NCBI GenBank assembly: GCA_033812795.1
Contig: JAPXSY010000023.1
Location: 1 to 44,186 of the forward strand
DNA from: JAPXSY01 sp033812795
Lineage (GTDB): Bacteria > Verrucomicrobiota > Kiritimatiellia > RFP12 > UBA1067
Reading direction: 5' to 3'
Length of the DNA: 44,186 bases
Positions within the stretch are counted from its first letter, which is position 1. Every line of letters begins with the position of its first letter. A program made the translations under genes and the position numbers. Of this stretch, positions 16,170 to 23,418 are shown one piece after another. The notes beneath the pieces are model-generated. The model was not told where the DNA came from and made no database searches. It worked only from the letters and a program-made list of their open reading frames with translations.

Positions 16170-17546
16170 TCAGCGGTTTTTCTGCGAGGCCTTCCAGGCG
16201 GTCATGCCGCCGATCAGGCTGAAGACTTTCGGATAACCCATCGATTTCAGGATACTGCCGGCGATGTTGCCGCGATAGCCGGAACCGCAGACGACAGTGA
16301 TGTGACGGGTCTTGTCCAGATCGAAATCCCCCGCAATGATTTTGCCGATCGGGATATGCACAGCCTGTTCGATATGACCGGATTCCCATTCGAGGTCAGA
16401 GCGCACATCCACGACCAGATGGTCAGGGTATTTCTCAAACACCGTCTTCAGACTCTCGGGAGTGAGTTGGGGCAGATGATCCAAGGGTTTGGCCTGCGCC
16501 GCCCATCCGCTGACACCGTCGCCGAGATAACCGATCAGACGGTCATAACCAGCCCGGCGGTAAAGATACGCGGCTTCCTCCGCCCGGGCGGGCGTGTCCG
16601 CAACAACAATGAGCTCGGTGTCAGCCGGAATCACCATCCCTAACCAGTTTACTGACAATGGCGTCAAACCGATATTCACGGAACCCCGGATATGCGCTGC
16701 GCCGAATGCGCTCGGCACCCGTGTGTCGACAATTTTCGCTCCCCGGGCCAGCGCTTCCTCAACCTGCTTCACATTCAGCAGATTAAAAGGTGCGGCTGCG
16801 GCCAACGAGGCAGGACCGCGCCGGTTCTTGTCGACCATCACCGCGAAGTTATCCGGACGGACTTGAAACCCCGTAGTCATGATCTTGTGGAACTGCTCGA
16901 AAGACATGTTGTTCAGCAACGGGTTGTTGCGGCGCTCAAACCCCAGCGTGGACACCGGCTTGGCACTCATGCCGCGGCCGCACAGCGAACCCTCGCCGTG
17001 GGCGGGATAGACTTCCACCCAGTCGGGAAAACGGGCCAGCTTCACGTACAGGCTGTCGTACAGATTTTTGACCTGCTCCTCCAACAAATCCGCTCCGGCT
17101 AAATCAGGTCGTCCGATGTCGCCGATGAACAGAAGGTCGCCCGTCAGCAACGCAAAAACGTCCTCCGACCGGCTGTGATCCGTCACAGCGAAACTCACCG
17201 AGTTCGGCGTATGCCCGAAGGTTTCGATCACTTCCAACTCTGCGGCTCCGAACCGGAAACGGTCTCCATCGTGCAGGTCCTCATGCGGATATCCCGCCTC
17301 GACACCGGGGTGTACATAAATCTTCGCGCCGGTCCGCGCCGCCAGTTCATTGCTGCCGGTGATATGGTCGGCGTGCAGGTGCGTGTCGAAAATATGCGTG
17401 ATCCGCACACCGTGTTGCTGTGCCGCCCGCAGATATTGTTCGACATGCCGCTCGGGGTCGACCACGCAGGCCGTGCCGGACGCCGGGCAACCGAGCAGAT
17501 AGGAGAAACACCCCAGACCGTCCACTTTGAATTGTTGAAACAACAT
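16170..17546 (-). CDS. ETHE1-like persulfide dioxygenase with two rhodanese domains
   Basis: A 458-residue three-domain protein. The N-terminal metallo-beta-lactamase domain (1-240) has the metal motif His56-x-His58-x-Asp60-His61, then His112, Asp137 and His183, plus the ETHE1-type segments GDIGRPDL and PAHGEGSLCG. Such enzymes oxidise glutathione or other persulfides to sulfite. Two rhodanese domains follow (about 258-350 and 365-455). The first has no active-site cysteine (VVADTPARAEEAAY), so is probably structural. The second has Cys420 in CGSGYRG and should transfer sulfane sulfur. The start is preceded by AGGAGG. It is followed at 11 bp by the SulP gene. Confidence 0.93.
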   Translation of the reverse strand: MLFQQFKVDGLGCFSYLLGCPASGTACVVDPERHVEQYLRAAQQHGVRITHIFDTHLHADHITGSNELAARTGAKIYVHPGVEAGYPHEDLHDGDRFRFGAAELEVIETFGHTPNSVSFAVTDHSRSEDVFALLTGDLLFIGDIGRPDLAGADLLEEQVKNLYDSLYVKLARFPDWVEVYPAHGEGSLCGRGMSAKPVSTLGFERRNNPLLNNMSFEQFHKIMTTGFQVRPDNFAVMVDKNRRGPASLAAAAPFNLLNVKQVEEALARGAKIVDTRVPSAFGAAHIRGSVNIGLTPLSVNWLGMVIPADTELIVVADTPARAEEAAYLYRRAGYDRLIGYLGDGVSGWAAQAKPLDHLPQLTPESLKTVFEKYPDHLVVDVRSDLEWESGHIEQAVHIPIGKIIAGDFDLDKTRHITVVCGSGYRGNIAGSILKSMGYPKVFSLIGGMTAWKASQKNR

Positions 17547-17670
17547 ACCCTGTCCTCCTGATCAATCCGCGCCACGGGCGGGCTGCCCGATGGCAACGGG
17601 TTAAAAAGCCTCGCATCCATTCCTGAGCGGGAGCTGTGACTTGGCCGCTTGTCACACCAAAGCTGTTTTG

Positions 17671-17714
17671 GGCGGTTTCCCCGAAACCGCCGCGGACGCC
17701 TCGGGGAGGCGTCC
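17671..17714. repeat. Two adjacent perfect hairpins, dispersed intergenic repeat
   Basis: Between the peroxiredoxin and MBL genes lie two back-to-back hairpins, each with a 9-bp perfect stem and a 3-base loop: GGCGGTTTC/GAAACCGCC (17671-17691) and GGACGCCTC/GAGGCGTCC (17694-17714). The second and its flank recur, inverted, at 21046-21073. No T-run follows on either strand, so they are REP-like elements rather than standard terminators. Confidence 0.75.
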
Positions 17715-17809
17715 CTACCGACAACTTGAACGTTGAGTGTTGCAGTTTTCCTCTCGTTTTTGTCTGGAACTGCGTGCGGCCGGCTTGCCTGCCACACGCA
17801 GGCTGTCGG

Positions 17810-18466
17810 TCAAAACGAGTCCAGATTCTTGTAGCAGAACCACCAGTCGAAAGACTCATACTCTTTGCGGCGCTTCTCGATATCGGCTATGTCGGATGGC
17901 GGCGGGACAATGACCTTGTCTTTGATCAGCTCATTGTTCGGCCAGCCCGCCGGCACGGCGACCTTTTTGGAGTCGGAGACCTGCAGGGCCTTGACCGCAC
18001 GGACGACCTCGTCGATATTGCGGCCGATCTCCTGCGGATAGTACAGGATCAGGCGAATGACGCCCTCGGGATCGACCACAAAGACCGCACGCACCGTATT
18101 GGTGCCCTTGCCGGGATGCAGCATCCCGAGCTTCAGCGCAATGGCGTCATTGGCGGCGATAACGGGAAAATCAATGTCAACCTTCAGTTCGCTCTTGATC
18201 CACTCGATCCACTTGATGTGCGAGAAAACCTGGTCGATCGACATCCCGACCAGCTTGCAGCCCAAGGCTTTGAACTGGTCATAGCGCTTTTGGAACGCGA
18301 CGAACTCGGTTGTGCAGACCGGGGTGAAGTCCGCCGGATGGCTGAACAGCACAAACCAGCTCCCCTTCAAATCACCCGGAATGTTCATCGGGCCTTGTGT
18401 GGTCTTGACCGACAACTCCGGAAACTTATCGCCCAACAACGGCATGCTGTTCTTTGACATTTCCAT
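17810..18466 (-). CDS. Peroxiredoxin (Prx6/1-Cys-like)
   Basis: A 218-residue thiol peroxidase that reduces hydrogen peroxide and organic or peroxynitrite substrates. The active site is SHPADFTPVCTTEF, with peroxidatic Cys51, and the long C-terminal domain (about 165-218) marks the Prx6-type group found widely in anaerobes and archaea. Other cysteines are at Cys70 and Cys211, in the C-terminal WWFCYKN motif where resolving cysteines occur in 2-Cys members of this group. ATG 18466 follows GGGAGGTAAC, and a near-consensus promoter lies upstream. It is separated from the persulfide dioxygenase by 263 bp with hairpins, so is probably a separate transcript within the same redox/sulfur group. Confidence 0.93.
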   Translation of the reverse strand: MEMSKNSMPLLGDKFPELSVKTTQGPMNIPGDLKGSWFVLFSHPADFTPVCTTEFVAFQKRYDQFKALGCKLVGMSIDQVFSHIKWIEWIKSELKVDIDFPVIAANDAIALKLGMLHPGKGTNTVRAVFVVDPEGVIRLILYYPQEIGRNIDEVVRAVKALQVSDSKKVAVPAGWPNNELIKDKVIVPPPSDIADIEKRRKEYESFDWWFCYKNLDSF

Positions 18467-18560
18467 GTTATGTTACCTCCCAACTGAGTGATAAAACGTG
18501 TCTGCCAGATCACACCGCATGGCGTGAACCCGACCCGAAGGAACTTCCTTCAACTGTCAG

Positions 18561-18589
18561 ATTATTCTGAAAAAAGACTCGGGTGTCAA
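18561..18589 (-). promoter_or_regulatory. Strong sigma-70-type promoter for the peroxiredoxin gene
   Basis: On the minus strand a consensus TTGACA (18589-18584) and AATAAT (18566-18561) are 17 bp apart. Transcription would begin near 18553, giving a leader of about 85 nt. Confidence 0.68.
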
Positions 18590-18720
18590 CCCCCGGCAAT
18601 CGGTTGGCGGGGGGCGGGACCGAAATCGGTATCGGGAGGCGAAATGCAATATCAACTTCCAGTCCCGATGCCGCCGTCCCTTTTCTTATTGCAAGTCACT
18701 CCTTCATCGCGCCCTCTAGG

Positions 18721-18749
18721 TTGACCGTTCGATGCGATATTGGTAATGT
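18721..18749 (+). promoter_or_regulatory. Sigma-70-type promoter for hemL
   Basis: TTGACC (18721-18726) and TAATGT (18744-18749) are 17 bp apart, predicting a start near 18756 and a leader of about 26 nt before the GTG of hemL. Confidence 0.62.
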
Positions 18750-18781
18750 GATTATGTGCCTTTTAAAAAACGAAAACAGGC

Positions 18782-20059
18782 GTGAGGCGCTACAAAGTGG
18801 ATCACGAAGAGTTGTATACGCGGGCGTGCCGGGTGATTCCGGGCGGGGTCAACAGTCCGGTTCGGGCTTTTAACGCTGTGGGAGGGGTGCCGCTCTATGT
18901 CGAGTCCGGCAAGGGCGACAAGCTGCGGACGGCGGACGGACGGACGTTGACGGATTTCTGTTGTTCGTGGGGCGCGATGATCCTTGGTCACGCGCACGAC
19001 GAGGTGGTGGAGGCGATCGCCCGGCAGGCCGCGCGGGGCACGACGTTCGGCATCAACACCCCGGAAGAGGTGACGTTTGCCGAGCGCCTCACGGCTCTGG
19101 TGCCGGGGCTGGAGCGGGTGCGCCTCGTGAACTCCGGTACCGAGGCGGTCATGACCGCGTTGCGTATCGCGCGCGGGGTGACGGGCCGCAAGCGGATCAT
19201 TAAGTTCGACGGCTGTTATCACGGGCACAGTGACAGTGTGCTGGTCGGTGCGGGCAGCGGATTGCTTACCGGCGGAACGCTCCACTCGCTCGGGATCTCG
19301 CGGCATGTGGCTAACGATACATTCGTCGCCCCGTTCAACGACATCGACGCGGTCAATGAAATCATCAGCGAAAAGAGGGTAGAGATCGCCGCCGTCATTG
19401 TGGAGCCGGTGCCGGGTAACATGGGGCTCGTGATGCCGGATCCGGACTTTCTGGTTAAATTGAGGCGGGCGGCGGATCGGTGCGGCGCGCTGCTCATTTT
19501 CGATGAGGTCATCACTGGATTCCGCTTCGGCCTCTCCACATACGCGCAACGCGTCAAGGTGAAACCCGACCTTATCACGCTGGGCAAGGTGATCGGCGGT
19601 GGCTTGCCGCTGGCGGCGGTGGGCGGGGCCGCGGTTTTCATGGACGGGTTGGCGCCGGACGGGAAAATCTATCAGGCGGGAACGCTCTCCGGAAATCCGC
19701 TGGCGCTGGCCGCGGGTCTGAAAACGCTGGAGGTGCTCGAACGGGATGATCCCTACCCGCGGATGGCGCAGATCGGGTGTCGCATGGCGGAGCAGATCAA
19801 CACGGCGGCGGCCGCCAAAGGGTTGCCCTTGCGATGCGCGCAGTTTCAGGGCGTGTTCACGCTCTTCTGCAATGCTGAGCCGGTGCGGAACCTGACGGAT
19901 GCCAAGCGGAGCGATACGCAACAGTATGCGCGACTTTTCCACAAGCTGCTGCAACAGGGGTATTATCTGCCGCCCTCGCAATTCGAGGTCGGGTTCATCT
20001 CGGCCGCGCACAGCGAGGAGGCGGTCATGGCGTTCGCGCAGGCGGTGACCGACGAGTGA
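18782..20059 (+). CDS. hemL: Glutamate-1-semialdehyde 2,1-aminomutase
   Basis: A 425-residue PLP enzyme of the C5 heme pathway that converts glutamate-1-semialdehyde to 5-aminolevulinate. The family markers are all present: IPGGVNSPVRAF near the N-terminus, LVNSGTEAVMTALRIARG, KFDGCYHGHSD, IFDEVITGFR and the PLP lysine Lys269 in ITLGKVIGGGLP. GTG 18782 is the first start after a promoter with a short leader, but its ribosome site is weak. panC follows at 45 bp. Its presence implies tRNA-dependent (glutamyl) tetrapyrrole synthesis rather than the Shemin route. Confidence 0.96.
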   Translation: MRRYKVDHEELYTRACRVIPGGVNSPVRAFNAVGGVPLYVESGKGDKLRTADGRTLTDFCCSWGAMILGHAHDEVVEAIARQAARGTTFGINTPEEVTFAERLTALVPGLERVRLVNSGTEAVMTALRIARGVTGRKRIIKFDGCYHGHSDSVLVGAGSGLLTGGTLHSLGISRHVANDTFVAPFNDIDAVNEIISEKRVEIAAVIVEPVPGNMGLVMPDPDFLVKLRRAADRCGALLIFDEVITGFRFGLSTYAQRVKVKPDLITLGKVIGGGLPLAAVGGAAVFMDGLAPDGKIYQAGTLSGNPLALAAGLKTLEVLERDDPYPRMAQIGCRMAEQINTAAAAKGLPLRCAQFQGVFTLFCNAEPVRNLTDAKRSDTQQYARLFHKLLQQGYYLPPSQFEVGFISAAHSEEAVMAFAQAVTDE

Positions 20060-20104
20060 CGGTGGCGGTCCGCGGCTGTTGGCTATGCGGGGAAGGGAAA
20101 GTTG

Positions 20105-20941
20105 ATGCAGGTGTTCACACAGCCGGAAACGATGCGGCAGTGGGCGGAGGAACAGCGTCGTGCCGGCAGGCGGATCGGGCTTGTGCCGACCATGGGGGCG
20201 TTGCACGCGGGACATCTGTCGCTGGTCGCGGAAGCGCGGCGGCGGGCGGATGCCGTGGCGGTCACGATTTTTGTGAATCCGGCCCAGTTCGGGCCGAATG
20301 AGGACTACGCGGCCTATCCGCGCACCGAGACGCACGATCTCGCGTGTTGCCGGGAGGCGGGGGTCGATGCGGTGTTTCTGCCGTCGACTACGGCGATGTA
20401 TGCGCCGGACGCCAGTGTGTTCGTGGAGGAGGAGAGCCTCTCCCTCGGATTGTGCGGTGCGCGGCGTCCCGGACATTTCCGGGGAGTGTGTACCGTGGTG
20501 GCGAAACTGTTTCACATCGCGCTACCGCATGTGGCGGTGTTCGGTCAGAAGGACTTTCAGCAGGCCGCCGTGATCCGGCGGATGGTGCGCGATCTGGATT
20601 TTCCGGTCGAGGTGGTGGTCGCGCCGATCATCCGCGAGCCGGACGGTTTGGCGATGAGTTCGCGGAATGCGTACCTGACGGAAGAGGAACGACAGCGTGC
20701 GCCCGGATTGAGTTGCGCGCTGCGGCAGGCGGCGGAAGCGGTTGCCGCAGGGCCCTGTGATGCCGAAACGGTGCGGCGGAACATGACGGACGTGTTGGTG
20801 GAACACGCGCTGAAGCCGGATTACGTCGAGATCGTAGACCCCGATACGCTGGAGCCGGTGGCGGAAGCGCGGCAGGGAATGGTGGCACTGGTCGCGGCCT
20901 ATTGCGGAAAAACGCGGTTGATCGACAATCAGGTGCTGTAG
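20105..20941 (+). CDS. panC: Pantothenate synthetase
   Basis: Joins pantoate and beta-alanine with ATP to form pantothenate, the coenzyme A precursor. The 278-residue protein has the nucleotidyl-transferase signature PTMGALHAGHLSLV near the N-terminus, FVNPAQFGPNEDY, VFGQKDFQQ and the KMSKS-like MSSRNAYL loop. ATG 20105 is chosen over the overlapping TTG at 20102; GGGGAAGGGAAAG lies upstream. It follows hemL closely, so may share its promoter. panB and panD are not in the window. Confidence 0.96.
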   Translation: MQVFTQPETMRQWAEEQRRAGRRIGLVPTMGALHAGHLSLVAEARRRADAVAVTIFVNPAQFGPNEDYAAYPRTETHDLACCREAGVDAVFLPSTTAMYAPDASVFVEEESLSLGLCGARRPGHFRGVCTVVAKLFHIALPHVAVFGQKDFQQAAVIRRMVRDLDFPVEVVVAPIIREPDGLAMSSRNAYLTEEERQRAPGLSCALRQAAEAVAAGPCDAETVRRNMTDVLVEHALKPDYVEIVDPDTLEPVAEARQGMVALVAAYCGKTRLIDNQVL

Positions 20942-21045
20942 ACGCAAATACGGGCGGAGTCCAAAGCCAAGGAGGCGGGGGGAGAGGGAAACGGGGAATC
21001 GGAACGCCCAATGTCGAACGTTGAACACGGAACGCCGAAGCATCG

Positions 21046-21073
21046 GTAGGGACGCATCCCCGAGGCGTCCGCA
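21046..21073. repeat. Second copy of the dispersed hairpin repeat
   Basis: The text CGGTAGGGACGC, one base change, then CCCCGAGGCGTCCGC matches the inverted copy at 17692-17718. The stem GGACGCATC/GAGGCGTCC has one mismatch. A weakly similar GAACGTTGA stretch lies about 25 bp away in both copies (21017-21025 here; near 17730 in the other). It sits in the 191-bp panC-larE gap. Confidence 0.7.
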
Positions 21074-21132
21074 GATGGGACAATCGGGATCGCACGCTTG
21101 AAACGGCGAACCGGAGAACGGGAACGCTGGGT

Positions 21133-21951
21133 ATGGACGAGGCAGTGCTGACAGACAAAGAACAACGGCTTCATGTGTTGCTGCGGCAATATGGCCGGGT
21201 GGCGGTCGGATTTTCGGGTGGTGTGGACAGCACACTCTTGTTGCGCGTCGCGCGGGATGTGCTGGGGCCGGAAGCGGTGATGGCGGTGATTGCCGACACG
21301 CCGAGTATGCCGCGCAGCGAGTTCGCCGAGGCGTGCGCGCTGGCCGACGCGATGGGGGTGGTGCGCGTGGTGACGGATTCGACGGAGTTGGCCGATCCCC
21401 GGTATGCCGAAAACTCTTCAGACCGCTGTTATTATTGTAAGAAGCACCTTTTTGCGCGGGTTGCCGCGCTCGCCGCAGAGAAGGGTTTTCACGCGGTTCT
21501 CGATGGGAACAACGCGGATGACGCGGGCGATTACCGGCCCGGTCGGCGCGCGTCGGCGGAACTGGGTGTGAAGAGTCCGCTGGCGGAGGCAGGGCTGACC
21601 AAAGAGGATATCCGCGTGTTGTCGCGTCGGCTGAATCTGTCCACAGCGGACAAACCGGCCATGGCCTGCCTTGCGTCACGCATCCCGTACGGTTCGCCCG
21701 TAACAGTCGAAGCGCTGGGACAGGTGGAACGCGCAGAGGAGGCGCTGAAGGCTGCGGGGTTCAAGGTGTGCCGTGTGCGCCATCACGGTGAGGTCGCACG
21801 GATCGAGCTTGCGGCCTCCGCGCTATCCCGGCTGCTGGATGAGCCGCTTCGCGAAGCCGTGGTGGCGGCCGTGAAAGCAGCAGGTTTCCGGTACGTGACC
21901 TTGGATCTGCAAGGTTACCGCATGGGAAGCCTGAACGCATCGCTGCCCTGA
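21133..21951 (+). CDS. larE: LarE-family nickel-pincer cofactor sulfur transferase
   Basis: A 272-residue PP-loop ATPase (GFSGGVDSTLL, about 26-36) that installs sulfur on the pyridinium precursor of the nickel-pincer nucleotide (NPN) cofactor of lactate racemase-type enzymes. Three cysteines are placed as in iron-sulfur LarE: Cys99 and Cys102 (CYYC) and Cys179 (ACLASRIPYG). Single-cysteine LarE proteins sacrifice their own sulfur, while the three-cysteine type, as in Thermotoga maritima, holds a [4Fe-4S] cluster. The C-terminus LDLQGYRMGSLN is typical, so the gene appears complete. A LarA-type gene lies 5 kb away (26938-28215). larB and larC are not in the window. The ribosome site is weak. 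Confidence 0.93.
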   Translation: MDEAVLTDKEQRLHVLLRQYGRVAVGFSGGVDSTLLLRVARDVLGPEAVMAVIADTPSMPRSEFAEACALADAMGVVRVVTDSTELADPRYAENSSDRCYYCKKHLFARVAALAAEKGFHAVLDGNNADDAGDYRPGRRASAELGVKSPLAEAGLTKEDIRVLSRRLNLSTADKPAMACLASRIPYGSPVTVEALGQVERAEEALKAAGFKVCRVRHHGEVARIELAASALSRLLDEPLREAVVAAVKAAGFRYVTLDLQGYRMGSLNASLP

Positions 21952-22425
21952 GCCGAGCACGATCAGAATGCCTGTCCGCAACAGCCAGTGGGTCGCCGCC
22001 GCGTACTCCCACGACTCGCCGGGCTTGCGGTACGCCTCACCGATGATGAACCAGTTCCATATTTGGGACATGGCGCGCTCGACCGCGTTCGGTTCTCGCG
22101 GCACGGATGGCGGTGCGGAGTCGGCCGACAGGGCAGACTCTGCGCACGGCTGTTGCGGCATGGGAGGCGGTACGGGTTCCGGCTCTGCATCGCTGACGGA
22201 CGCGGCGGCGACCGGTACGGACTCCGGCGTGGCGTCCGCGACCGGTATGTCGGGCTTTGCGGATTCAACCAAGCGTCCTTCCAGCCGGGTGAGTTGCTGT
22301 TGCAGCTCCCGCATGCCGCGGCACAGGCCTGAAACACGAATCAGCAGGATAACCGGAATCACCAGCAAGCTCGCGACGATTCCCAGTCCGATCATCACCA
22401 CAAAAAGCTCAACCATTTCATCCAT
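21823..22425 (-). pseudogene. Truncated DUF2339 membrane-protein gene
   Basis: From ATG 22425 (AAGGAG site) the ORF encodes an N-terminal membrane helix (about 5-30), a coiled segment (about 33-53), a Pro/Ala-rich linker, then WNWFIIGEAYRKPG...EYAAATHWLLRTGILIVLG. This matches the region just before the many membrane helices of DUF2339 proteins, which usually run to several hundred residues. Here homology stops after about 158 codons, at the 3' end of the oppositely oriented larE; the remaining 43 codons (to 21823) are only the antisense of larE. The gene has lost most of its length but keeps its promoter and ribosome site. Whether a short protein is still made is unknown. Confidence 0.7.
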
Positions 22426-22458
22426 TGCTGAACTCCTTGACCATCACGGTTTAGAATC

Positions 22459-22487
22459 ACTTTAGGCTGTCTGCGTCTGTGCATCAA
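22459..22487 (-). promoter_or_regulatory. Promoter of the truncated DUF2339 gene
   Basis: On the minus strand TTGATG (22487-22482) and TAAAGT (22464-22459) are 17 bp apart, about 34 bp before the ATG at 22425. Confidence 0.5.
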
Positions 22488-22502
22488 GCGGAAAGACGTG
22501 TT

Positions 22503-23333
22503 TTACGTAATTCGCTCAGGAGTCGGACGGCACGTCCCCAAGGCAAGCAGGCCGTAAAAAGTGTGCTCGGTGTCACCCTGCTCGGCAGTGGGAGACGGGC
22601 CGAATAGGCCGTCGTCCAGCCAGCACAGTTCGATGAACGCCAGATCCGCTTCATGAACCGCATGAAGGCCCGGTGCCTTTTCGGGGTTGGCGGATACCCT
22701 CAGCGCGAACCGCGCTACCGCTGTGGCAAGCAGGTCGGGCTGTGTGCCGGAGGCGGAGGCGTATCCTCCGGTAACATGATGCCGTGCGGCCAAGGCGGCA
22801 GCGTGCATGGCCGTGTCCCGGCCTGCCAGTGCGGTCAACAGCAGACCCGCGGCCAGCCGCGGTGTGGGGCTCCCCTCCGGCGCAAGCGAATCAGGTTGAA
22901 GGCGTTGGGCGCGCCAGATCAATCGCATGACCCATTGCGGTTGAAGCGGGAACGTCAAACTGGCGAGAAAAACGCTGTAGGGATCGTCCGCACGCCAGAG
23001 GTCGATCCAACTCGTCAACCAAGTGTGAAAGCTTTTCTTTTCGACATGCAACAACAATCGCGCACAGGTGGCGTCTATCGGATTCGCGGCGCTCGTGTGA
23101 GGGGTCATCAAGGCGCAAAGTTCATTGCGGTCATACGGCGCGCGTAACGCCCGCAGCGCGAGCCAGCCGAAAAAGGTGTAATACGGATCGCAGGATCGGT
23201 CCAAACTCCGGAACCCGCCGTCGGCCGTCCGACAACTCTCCAGACCGCGGATCAGCCTGTTTCGCGCATCCGGCAGCAAGCCGTCTGCACCGCAGGCGGC
23301 AAGACATTCCAGCGCTTGAAAGAGCGAAGACAT
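22503..23333 (-). CDS. Prenyltransferase/squalene-oxidase-repeat protein
   Basis: A 276-residue, probably all-helical protein. Short repeats with the alpha/alpha-toroid pattern recur: CRTADGGFRSLDRSCDPYYTFFGWLAL (about 34-60), HVTGGYASASGTQPDLLATAVARFAL (about 185-210) and DDGLFGPSP...DTEHTFYGLLAL (about 240-270). This resembles the repeat of protein prenyltransferase beta subunits and terpene cyclases, but no catalytic DDxD or metal triad is evident, so the role may be structural or binding. The start has no clear ribosome site, so the true start is uncertain. An intrinsic terminator separates it from the upstream gene, and no promoter is obvious. Confidence 0.72.
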   Translation of the reverse strand: MSSLFQALECLAACGADGLLPDARNRLIRGLESCRTADGGFRSLDRSCDPYYTFFGWLALRALRAPYDRNELCALMTPHTSAANPIDATCARLLLHVEKKSFHTWLTSWIDLWRADDPYSVFLASLTFPLQPQWVMRLIWRAQRLQPDSLAPEGSPTPRLAAGLLLTALAGRDTAMHAAALAARHHVTGGYASASGTQPDLLATAVARFALRVSANPEKAPGLHAVHEADLAFIELCWLDDGLFGPSPTAEQGDTEHTFYGLLALGTCRPTPERIT

Positions 23334-23363
23334 GGAGATAATCGGAGGGGTTCTGAAACGACC

Positions 23364-23394
23364 AAAAACCTCTTCCGCAGGAACGGAAGAGGTT
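23364..23394 (-). terminator. Intrinsic terminator after the LEA-repeat protein gene
   Basis: Read on the minus strand: AACCTCTTCCG, a 6-base loop, CGGAAGAGGTT and then TTT. The stem is a perfect 11 bp and the stem end plus following bases form a TTTTT run. It lies 25 bp after the stop of the gene at 23419-24441. Confidence 0.85.
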
Positions 23395-23418
23395 GCATTG
23401 CAAGAAAACCGGAGGCGC

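Larger units (their letters stand above)
18467..18781. other. Divergent intergenic region between the peroxiredoxin gene and hemL
   Basis: This 315-bp stretch holds one promoter for each flanking gene and no ORF or RNA that I recognise. The middle (about 18590-18680) has G-rich, repetitive-looking text (CCGAAATCGGTATCGGGAGG) that resembles decayed intergenic repeat sequence. Confidence 0.6.

Noticed and set aside
17787..17803. GCCTGC/GCAGGC hairpin after the peroxiredoxin gene as an intrinsic terminator
   Set aside because: The stem is only 6 bp and no T-run follows on the minus strand.
18752..20515. Minus-strand ORF of 587 aa opposite hemL and panC
   Set aside because: A shadow of two clear conserved genes.
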